In this document: piece after piece, positions 11,800 to 22,400 of the stretch
Layout: each line of letters begins with the position of its first letter
How positions within the stretch are numbered: position 1 is the stretch's first letter
Source: Rhipidocladum racemiflorum
Lineage: Eukaryota; Streptophyta; Magnoliopsida; Poales; Poaceae
Assembly (NCBI GenBank): GCA_036346355.1
Contig: CM070572.1
Span: forward strand, 34,633,944 to 34,697,943
DNA: 64,000 bases
Reading direction: 5' to 3'
Position numbers and translations under genes: made by a program
The notes under the pieces: model-generated
What the model saw: only the letters and a program-made list of their open reading frames with translations
Told to the model about the DNA's origin: nothing
Databases searched by the model: none

Positions 11800-13320
11800 T
11801 TCGATCCGAAATCCGTAATCTCGGCTGAGGTTTCGGATTTCGGACCTCTCCGAGATTCAAAATCCCGGCAAGGCAAAAATTCGGATTTCTCGGCGATTTC
11901 GGCCAAAATTTGGTAGTTTTTTGCTGGATTTTAAATTTTGTGCATTGGATTTTGATTGGATTTAGGGTCAAGATAATTCACAAAAAAATTCAAAAATTTT
12001 TGACCTGTTTTTTACAAAAAAAAATTTGTCGGTTCAATTTGTCGTTAGGACTGTCCGAATTTTTAAAAAAAATTCAAGAATGATCATTATCTAAAAAATT
12101 TATGAGAATATTATGGATGTGTTAGGACCATTCACAAAAAAATTCAAAATTTTCTAATGTGATTTGTACTATTTTTCATTCAGGTGAATTTTGTTGGTTC
12201 GTCTTTATTAGCACTATTTGAATTTTTTAAAATTCCTAAAGATTGATCATCATCTAAAAAATTTATAAAAATATTATGAATATGTTAGGATCATTCACAA
12301 AAAATTTCAGAACTTTCTAATATGGTTTGCACTATTTTTCATTCGGTTGAAATTTGGTGGTGTTCGCGCTAAAAATGTGAAGCAGGATTTTTAGCTTCGA
12401 ACACGAGACAAACGTCGGGTTTGCAGAGCGTGCCAGTCAATTTGACCTGAAATTGACAAGGTAGAATTTGTAATTTGACCAAAGCTGATAGAGCAATGTT
12501 TATCGGCTTTTCGCTAGTCATTTATGTAGATTAGGGGATAACTAGATCAACCGATTCACGGTTAATCCGGATACAAGGTAAAATCGGTTTTGAGAAGGCG
12601 TCTGCAAGAAAACAAAGCAGATCGAACCTGGTGAAATCGGCAAAAACCAACAATCGGCGATGCGCAGCTATGTTGGTTCCGTCGACTTGCAAGGAAAAAT
12701 CTATGAAGCTAAGACGGTGTAAAAAGCTTGTAAAAAGTAGATGTGTTGTGTTGGATTGATTGATGTCCTTTCGCTTCGACGTACACCCCCCTTTTATAAT
12801 ACGCCCGGCCGATCCGAGTTGTATATGGATACGTTATTAATCCGTATCGGCCTCTGATCCGGTTTCCTTATTAAGGACGGATTTTCCTTCTAATTCGCCT
12901 ACCAATCTCTTCTTCATACGGACTCTTTTATCCGATTCGCACTGATTTTGATACATACCGAATTTTGGTGCAAACAGGTGGTCAACACTTTTTATCAGGA
13001 CAATGGCACTGTTAGATTTTTTTAAAATTCCTCATACTTGATTATCATCCTGAAAATTTTATGAAAACATTAGTGATGTGTCAAGACCACCCAAAACAAA
13101 ATTCAAAATTTTTTAACATGTTTTGTATTATTTTTGGGTCGGTTCAATGTGGACCGAGATCTCGGTGATTTCGACTGAGATCTCGGCTTTCCCGGTTGAA
13201 AAAAAATCAGATTTAAAATTTTATTTTTGTATTTCGTCCGAATTTTATTCGAAATTTTCGAATCTCGATGAGATTTTGGATTTCGGTCATGTCCCAGATT
13301 TAGGATATGGTTATACCAAA
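11800..13320. repeat. AT-rich repeat family with CCGAGATCTCGG words, upstream of the bHLH gene
   Basis: The sequence combines CTCGG/CCGAG-type words (ATCTCGG, GAAATTTCG) with degenerate tandem blocks of about 160 bp. The blocks share CATTCACAAAAAAATTCAAAA and CTATTTTTCATTCGG. Blocks start near 11965, 12128, 12291 and 13088. The last two are separated by the solo LTR at 12361. The same family recurs at about 20460-22080 and 26840-27250. It has no coding region and looks like a non-autonomous element of unknown class. Confidence 0.65.
12361..12976 (+). mobile_element. Solo LTR, 616 bp, with 5-bp TSD GGTGG
   Basis: It starts TGTTCGCGCTAAAAATG, ends TTTTGGTGCAAACA, and is flanked by perfect GGTGG repeats (12356-12360 and 12977-12981). 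The ends are extended inverted repeats beyond the usual TG..CA. It shares the internal segment AATCGGCGATGC with the related unit at 53612-54324. No internal coding region is present. Confidence 0.88.
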
Positions 13321-13389
13321 ACGAGATTTCCCGATCACTCCTCGTCTCCTCCCCTCCCCTCCACCACGATATCATCAAACTCCCAGCCC

Positions 13390-13397
13390 TATAAATA
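13390..13397 (+). promoter_or_regulatory. TATA box of the bHLH gene
   Basis: TATAAATA lies 96 bp before the start codon at 13486. Downstream C/A-rich sequence around 13420 is a plausible transcription start. Repeat-derived DNA ends only about 70 bp upstream, so the core promoter is very compact. Confidence 0.7.
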
Positions 13398-13485
13398 CCG
13401 GCACTCCTCCCCCACCTCCACGGCTCCACCTCACGCACAGGCGCACAGCCACTTGGCAGCCGCATTTCCGCAAGCACCCGCCGCG

Positions 13486-16400
13486 ATGCACCGCCCGATC
13501 TCGCCGGAGCCTGTAGGCGGCGGCGGATCTTTCACGGCGCTCCTGGGGCTCCCGACTACGCAGGCCATGGATCTCCTCCTCCCGGTCGCGCCCACCTTCC
13601 CCTCCGACCCCAGCCTCGTCGAACGCGCCGCGCGCTTCTCCACCTTCGCCGCCTCCTCCTCCTCCTCCTCGCCCCCGCCTCCTCCTGCCCCCGCCACCAA
13701 GCGCAAGGACCCCGGCCACCGCAACACCGACAAGGTGCATATATACATACCGCTCTCCATACCGTACTCCCCTCTCAGTCTCTCTAGATCGTCGGGGGCT
13801 AAATTTTGTGGGTGTGCGCGCGCACGTGTTTGCAGGGGAAGGCGGCGAAGAAGGGGAGGGTGTCGGCGGCGTCGGCGGCCGGCGTCGCCGAGTATGCGGA
13901 GGACGAGGGGAAGCCTGCGTACGTGCACTTGCGGGCGCGGAGGGGGCAGGCCACGGACAGCCATAGCCTCGCCGAGCGGGTGAGAGCTCAACTCGATCGC
14001 CGCTAATTAAGCTAATCTAATATAGCCATCGCATTAGATTTGCGTCATTAATTGGGCTTTGGGTCGGCTTAATCAGCTGCATTAGGACAGTGATTGGGTG
14101 ATTAGTGACGTCGTCATTAGTAGTTTACCTTCTAGAAGCTTTCTCTTTTGCTGATTGCTTCCCGTTTTTGCTTAGGCGAGACGGGAGAAGATTAACGCGA
14201 GGATGGAGCTGCTCAAGGAGCTGGTCCCCGGATGCAGCAAGGTGCTTGCTGTAATTTCTTGACTTGTCAATATTTTTACAGTGCGCCCCTTCTATTTGTT
14301 GGCATTTGCATCAAGCAGCACATTTAGCTTTTCTGCAATTAAACTGTGGTGGTCCGGGACAACTCGTCCATTTCCTTCCCACTTTGGGTAGTCATTGTAC
14401 TGCTCTATGCCTCTATCTAGGTGTATGTAGGGCGATGGAATTAATGACAGTGTCCACCAAACTCAAAAGGATTGTCTGGTTGATGTGATCTCACAGCGAG
14501 CTTCCTCCTCTTCCTTCGGAACGTTTGCTACTTGTGCACACGCAATAATGTTCAACGAGCTCCCAACTTTGGATGTATTGATGTGGAAGCAGCCCAGGGA
14601 TGGCGTGTAGGGCCCTGATGTGAGCTGTCCGCTCGGGCTATATATATTTTGGGAAGGGTAGCTGGCCCTCTTGCAGTAGAATGTGTGGGTTTATAGGAGG
14701 TGGTAGAGGGGGCAGGTTCAGAGTACTTCAAACCATTTCTGGCCAAGATATGGCTATTTGAGTTATTTGAAGTACACTAGCTTCAAAATTGGCTATTTCA
14801 AAACCTTGGCCTTTTTTAGATGGAAATGGTGTCATTGCAGTTATCAATTTTGCTTCTATTTTGCTGGGGGAAAAAACACTCCTATGTAATAGAAATGTCC
14901 TTGATTTAGCTCACTGGTACAAAAATTTTCATCAGATCCATTTATTACTGACATCAAATGATTTAAACATATCACTTGAAACTCAATTTGTATTGTTTAA
15001 ATGGAAATTTGTGTTTCGATATGTATGAAGGTAACAAAGATGATTAAAATTTTGATTATGCATGATGCATAGTGTATTTACAAGTTTATTATGGTACAAC
15101 AGAAAAATACAGTACCACACTTAATTATTACACTATGTACCTATTTCGTCATCCCTGCATGAGATGGTACTATTGGTTTTGTGCTATCAAAAAAAAATTA
15201 TCATTGCACAATTTATGTAAAATGTGTTTCTTGGATGCTACTATTGGTGTTCCGCTATTTTTCTCACATAAGTTTTTATATAATCAATAGTACTTCCCAT
15301 CCATATTTTCCAAAATGAAGGCAAACTTTTGGTGCTCAATAGAAATCATTTGATTTGTGCGATGATATCAGGTACCAGGAACAGCACTAGTGCTTGATGA
15401 GATTATCAACCATGTTCAGTCTCTCCAAAGGAAAGTTGAGGTAACTATCATATTCACTTAAACAAACAGACCTGCAAACATGAATCCTCATTTGCTTTTG
15501 TTAACTCAAGGTACAACGTGTTTTTCTCCACTGATGTTACTAAAATTTTGTTGATATTTGGCAATTTTGGTTGATCCAGTACTTATCAATGAGGATTGCT
15601 ACAGTAAACCCAAGAGTTGACTTTGGCGGGCTAGACAGCCTTTTGGCCACAGAGGTACTCATCTGGGCCATCTTTTTCCTTCATCAAAATGTCCACAAAT
15701 TGGTTACTTTGATTGTAGCTTTCAAGAGGAACTCTTTCCAGGTCTTTGCAGTTTATTTTCTGGATCCAAAACAACTAGAAGCATTGATTTTTATGGACCG
15801 AAGTTCACTTTTAGAAGCTTCCTTTTTATCATCTCAGTTTCTCCTGTTAAGGATATATTATCTCTTATAGTTATAGATAAGTTCCTGTTATAGATAGAGT
15901 CATATTCCTATTCCTTTCCCTCATGTACTCTATATATTGTGGCTATTGGTCCTCATATTGAATACAAGTCCTATTCATAACATGGTATCAGAGCCTAGGT
16001 TTTTCTCCTAGCTTATCCTTCCGCTGTTTTAGATCTAATCTGCTGCCCCGATGGTATCAGAGCCCTAGGTTCAAACCCTAGCCTCAATCTTTTCCGCTGC
16101 CGCCGTGCCCGGGAGAAGCAATCTGCTCTCCCGGGCAGGCACCAATCTGTCGTCGAGCTCTTCCCCAAAACCTCTGTCGCTCCAGCCGCCGGCGCCGTCC
16201 TGCTCTGGCTTGGAGCCTCTGGCCTCCTTGCGCGGGAGTGACTCCCCGGCCTCCGTGCGCGTGAGCGCCTTCCCGAGCGCGGCCTCCTGGCTGGAGTGCA
16301 GGCTGCCATGCGCCCCTGCCGCGCCCGACGCTGGCCTCATACGCCCACCGCCGCCGTTGCTAGATCCACCGACGTCGGCTTCACGCGCCTGCAGCTGCTT

Positions 16401-19400
16401 GCTGTGCCGGGCCCCACCGCCGCCGGTCTCGCGTGCATGCCCGCCGCCGCTGTCTTTCCAGCCCCGGGCCCGACGCCGATCTGCTTGGCCACCCGCGCCG
16501 CCCCTGTCACGACTCACGACGCCTCTGCCGAGCGTGCGTTAGGGCGCATGGGCCGGGCCGCTCCATCCGTCGGGAAGCGGGACGCGGTTATACTGCTTCT
16601 AAAGAGGGCAGCGCGCGCTGCCCGCCGCTTCAGGAGTGCGTTCGCCTCTACCGCGTCGCCCCTGCCTGCGCGTGGACGTGGCCGCCGCTGCCTTGGACGC
16701 CGGCAGCCGCTTCTCCGCTTTGGGCTTCTTCCCCGCCGGCGCCTTCTCCGTCTTCTCCTCGCCGGCCGGCTTCTTCACGCACCGTGCCACCCCTTGCCGA
16801 GTCAAGCCGACCGCAGCACCAAGCTTTACTCGCAGGAATTTTTGGCGGCTTGCAACCACCCGTGCTTGGAGGAAACAGTGGCATGCAGCCTCACATCCAA
16901 GTCGCTAGAGGCATGCAGCCGCACAACCTTTGGCCGGAGTCATGCAGCCGCACGTCAACACTATTCAGTCATACGTTGGTGGCTGGCCTGCCGTGCAGCA
17001 ACCAATGCTCTGTTCTCGATCGGATTCTAAACCGATGCGAGCTTTGTTCTAATCGGATCTGTGAAGTTTGGTTCCATCCATTTTACGCCTGCACGTGAAG
17101 CTTTTATTAGCTTTTAAGTGCATCTTTTCATCACGTGAAGGATTTCTTAATATTTTCTTTAGTCTTCTGTTGCGTCCATCCAAATATTTTCTTTAGTCTT
17201 CCGTTGCGTCCATCCTAGTCTTTAGCCTTTTGATCTTGTCGTCGCTCGGCTCTTTTATCGGCTCGGCTTATTCTGTCAACTTCTATTACCTTGGCTCGGC
17301 TTATTTTGTCGGCCTCGTCGGTTCTTCTTTGTCGACTCGTCCCGTCGGCTCTTTTTCGTCGACTTTGCCATTCATTCGACTTTTCTTCGTCGATTTGGCT
17401 TCTTCGTCGACTCTGCCATACATTCGACTTTTCTTCGTCGATTTGGCTTCTTCGTCGACTTTTCTTCACCGACTCGGTTCTTCGTTGGCTGTCTTCGTCA
17501 GCTCGATTCTTCAGGAGTTACATGCTACGACGACTACTTCAAGACTATGATTTTGGATTTTTCCCTTTTTAGTTCATTCCTTCCAAATGCAATGCTATTG
17601 CATACGCCTTGCATTTGTGGGAGGGTGTTAAGGATATATTATCTCTTATAGTTATAGATAAGTTCCTGTTATAGATAGAGTCATATTCCTATTCCTTTCC
17701 CTCATGTACTCTATATATTGTGGCTATTGGCCCTCATATTGAATACAAGTCATATTCATAACATCTCCAACCTCTGTTTCCATCATTTGTCTGCTTCTTT
17801 TTCATTGTAACACAGCAGATATTGAAATGCAAAGGTGCTATTTGCATGCTCAGCATATTCATCGTAGGTAAATATTTTCTGTGTCTGGGTGCAAGATGTT
17901 ACGCTAATTTTTTTGTCATCCGTGCATCAAATGGGTTAGGTCATAGGTGATATTTACCAATTGAAAATGGTTGTCGGTGGTCCTTGAGATTCCTGTTTTC
18001 GAATCTATGGTCTCCCTTATGTCAGAAGGTTACAACCACCTTCACAACTCAGACATGATCATAGCTTTTTGTTTCACAATAGAACACCTCTACTGAATGA
18101 TGTTTTAACAGTATCATAAAAATGTGATTATGCACTAAGTAATTTTATGTGCATATATGATTTGAACCAATTTAAGTGATAATTATTAGATTGAGATGCT
18201 CTTGGAGATACAGAATGCAATAGTTTGAACTTTGAACATCAAATGCAGCCTGCATGTTTCCTGCAGGCATGATGCATTTCCAGAATAACCTTCACAAGTT
18301 GCATAAATATGCTTATTTAAATATTGGACTTTCAAAGAAAGCAATATTTTGTAAAATAAAGTTACCACGAGGCTAAACTTCATTTGTTAACCAGTAATTC
18401 AGTATTTACTCTCTTCAGTTTTTATTCGTAATTCTTGAAACTGTAACCAGTATGCTTACTAATTTAATATCTAGTGTGGAAGAATTACAGGCCTGAACTG
18501 CAAGAATGCGATGGACTTGGAGCAGGCAACTTGGCCAGAACTGGGTATCTATGGAGCTCGGCAGCTGGCTCAACTACAACAGCAGTTCTGGCATTGCGAT
18601 GTAACACATCCGCATCAACTGACATTAATGTCTGATAAGCGGGACGATGACCACCCTCCCGTCCTTGCCAGCTCCGGTGCCTCTCCCTTTGGCTATGATC
18701 TAGCAAGCTCAGGTAAAAGTGTCGACCAAACCTAGACTCTCTAAGTCTAGGTGAATTCAGCTGTTTGCATTTACTTAAAGCATCTGAACCCTTTGCTCAG
18801 GACCGCCCCTTCGGTTTTATTGCTCCATAGAGTTGAGTAATAATCGGGTGGGCAAATATTAAAGAGCGAGACTAGGGAACGGCATACCGTTCTTACTGTA
18901 TAGCCATAAAACTTATGAAACTTATCAGTTTCAATGCTGGTTTCATGAGTTCTAGTATTTAGTTTCATGAGTTTAATGTTTCATCAATTTTAGTGCTAAG
19001 TTTCATGAGTTTCAGTGTAAAAATTTCACGAGTTTCATAAGTTTCAATACTATACCGTTGCAACGGTATACCGTTTAATAGTTTTTCTGAATATTAAACG
19101 TGTCATATAGTTCAAATCTCAGTAGCACCGACACGTTAGTTTGGTGCTGTATCGGTGTCCAACACATATATGATACTGATACGCTGCTCAACACGTATCG
19201 GTCACGTACTGGACAATTCGACAACCAAAATAAATAATTTTAATGTTCGACACTTCATTGACACATATCTGACACATATAGTGATACAGACCAATGCACC
19301 TCAGGCACCTAAACGGTAACCTTGGCCACTTGAGAGGAGCAAAACACCAACATCAAGGCTCCATTGTGGAACCATGTTGACGCTCTATATAAGATTGTCC

Positions 19401-22400
19401 GCCTAGAGGAAATGTGAAATGGAGATGCAAGTAGTGTAAATATGTTGTCACTAGTGGCCACTCTAAAATCAAAGCGCACTTGGTGAAAGTTAGTAATGGT
19501 GATTGAAAGATATGTCCTAAGGTGACGATATCTATTTATGCTCAGTTTAGAAGTGAAGCCGCAAAGGTTGAGGTACATGGCAATTGACAAACACATAGGA
19601 AAATAGAAAATAATACATATGTATATATTATTATTTAAATATATATAGTCGTGTCGATATTTTTGGAAAAAATGGCGAATCATGTGTTAGTGTCCTGTCG
19701 TGTCGATATATCCATGTCCGTGCATCATAGGTTCTAAGCGTATGAAGTTTAGTTCCTCCTTGGACAAAACAACTAATGCTATTTTCTAGCATGACCAAAT
19801 CTAAGCTAGAACATCCTGCCAAAACTTATCACGCAATCTGAAAGTTTGCGAGTATGATTGTAAAGTTGCTTAGGAAACTAGATGTGTAAAAAATTAAAAG
19901 ATAGTGTCATGCAATGGTCCCAAGAATGCCTAGTTCAAGTTAGATAGCATGCAGTACAAGCTAGCTAGGAAATGTATTTAAATATAATTTGATAGGAGAA
20001 ATAGGTATTGCTTGCCAATGCAGATGGTTGTACAGCAATAATCCAACAGCAGCTAGCTTGGTAGTCTGCCCATCTTATGTTAACTAACTTCAAGACTGAA
20101 ATAAAAATCCTAAATGAGCTAAAATGGTATTAACCTATGGTATGAAATATGCTATTTCTCTCACAATGGTCGTATAGCAGTTCTTACAGTCCTTAGAGAA
20201 TGCAGCTGTTGGACCTGGACCCCCACTTTTCCGTTTGCTGAATCATCATTGTCCTTACCATTGCTTCGGGTGCTATAGATAGATGTGCTTCTCTGCTGGA
20301 TCTGTTCTTCCTGGCTCCCTGACCAAATTGGTTGGTGCGGTCGGGCCAGAGCCAATTAATGCTTGTCTAGAAACCCTTTCTTCCCCGTCTTTCCATTTGG
20401 GCTGCCTGCATAAGGCCTGTAGATGCAGATCTGGTCCCTTGTGGTCCTCTTGCTCCTCTTGGCAAGATTCAAAATCTCGCTGAAATCTCGCGAAATTTCA
20501 ATGAAATTTCGGATTTTAGACCCCCCGAGTTTCATAATCCTGGCGAAATTTTAAAAAAACCCTTAAAATTCAAAGTGCATCTAGAATCGAGATCTCGGTC
20601 AAACTGTATTATAAAAAAAATTCATAATCCTGGTGAAATTAAAAAAACCCTTAAAAAATTCAAATTTCAGGTGGGTTCGTGTAATAAGAAGCGCAATGAT
20701 AGCCCCAGGTCCGGTAAATGTGTACATCAGCGACCGGTGGAATACCAACAGCCAAGAAGAATGCTAGTAGGAGCATGCATCTAAAAAACCGGCGAAATTT
20801 CGGTGAATTTGATCGAGATCTCGATTTTTGACCAAAATTTGATCGTAGTTTGACCGAATTGGATTCTTCACGTCGTTTTTCATGTCGGACCAAAATTTCA
20901 AAAAAAATTAACGATTTTTTACCACCATAAGTTTAAAATTGCTAAGTTCTTGTTTTGAACAGAATCGCCAGCCAAATAGCAGTCCGGTCATTCAATTGAG
21001 ATTAAACCATTGACCTACCCATTTCAGCTTCGCATTCACAGGGCATGGCAAAAGCTTCTATATCTATACTTTCTGTAGAACTTTACAACAAGCAATGTGT
21101 ATGTGGTATTCTGGGAGCAAGAAGATTTTGATATAATAAATTGCCTAACAAGCAAATAACATAGCATTCTCACACTTTTACATGCACTGAAGCCTGTGAA
21201 CTACTCATATATTACTCATAAATAAATTATAAATGCTCTTTCCTACATAAGGCGGTTTCATTTTCCATTATCGTAATCAATGCTAGTTATATTTTCCCCA
21301 TATTTTCTTGGTGCTGCTACATTGGTTTTCAACTTCTTAGTCCAAAAGTTCCTTTTGATTCTTTTGCCAAGTATTTGCTGGATTGATATACAGAAAAAAG
21401 AAATTCTCCCTAATCCAAATTGCTTTTGTGAGTGAGAAATTCTTTCATGATTTTTTCAAAAAATTTCTCATTTTTTTCTAGCCTCGGGATACCATTTTAC
21501 AGTACTTTACACTATATAAATTTTTAAAAATTCTTCAAACTTGATCATCATCTACAATTTTCATGGAAACATTAATGATATGTCAAAAGCGTACAGAAAA
21601 AATTTCAAAAAAATTTAACGAATTTTGCACACTTTTTACAATGTTTTAAATGGACCGAGATCTCGGTGGAAAAACCGAAATTTTGTGAGTAATAAATTCT
21701 TTCATGGTTTTTTCAAAAAAAATTCCCATTTTTTTCTAGCCTTGGGTTACTATTTTACAGTATTTTACACTATACGAATTTTCAAAATTTCTTCAAACTT
21801 GATCATCATCTACAATTTTCATAGAAACATTAATGATATGTCAGAAGCGTACACAAAAAATTCAAAAAAATTTAATGAATTTTGCACACTTTTTACAACG
21901 TTTTAAATGGACTGAGATCTCGGTTAAAAGAACCGAAATTTCGTTTTTTCCACTGAGATCTCGGAAATCTCAGTGAAAAAAAAAACGGATTCAAAATTTG
22001 GTTTTTGTATTTCGCTCGGATTTCGTTCGAAATAACGAGATCTTGGCGAAATTTTGGATTTCGGTGAGTGACGAGAATTCATCCTAAAATGAAATTTTAA
22101 ACCCTGCCGGTCACTTGTACAACTGTTCAGGACCCACTGTTCTGGAACTGCAGCTAGCGGCCGGCTATCCATTGCTTGCACGGTAGCATCTAGTTCTTGT
22201 GTGCAGCTAGCCAGTGCCGCAGTGCTGCTGTTGGTTGCATCTCCAATGTCAATAGATAGTTTTTTGGGTTTTGATAAGTTTCATCCGGATGTTTTCTTTG
22301 TTTTTTTAGATGCATGCTCCTACTAGCATTCTTCTTGGCTGTTGGTATTCCTCCGGTCGCTGATGTACACATTTACCGGACCTGGGGCTGTCATTGAGTT

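Larger units (their letters stand above)
15845..17763 (+). mobile_element. Small non-autonomous Copia-like LTR element, TSD TCTCC
   Basis: Two 138-bp LTRs (15845-15982 and 17626-17763) start TGTTAAGGATATATT and end CATAACA. They differ at two positions. The flanks are TCTCC (15840-15844 and 17764-17768). A primer-binding site TGGTATCAGAGCC, matching the initiator-Met tRNA 3' end, follows the 5' LTR, and a purine-rich tract GTGGGAGGG precedes the 3' LTR. The 1.64-kb interior has no gag or pol. It has a hairpin at 16107-16136, a GC-rich segment with a histone H2B fragment in antisense, and a 48-bp tandem duplication. Size and structure fit a TRIM/LARD-type element. It sits in sense orientation in a bHLH intron, and its near-identical LTRs point to a fairly recent insertion. 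Confidence 0.93.

Noticed and set aside
13123..13485. In-frame upstream extension of bHLH exon 1
   Set aside because: It would translate the TATA box and repeat DNA; the ATG at 13486 after the 5' UTR is the credible start.
16296..17098. Overlapping ORFs of 221-244 aa in the intronic LTR element
   Set aside because: GC-rich, domain-free and overlapping in several frames; only the antisense H2B piece is recognisable.
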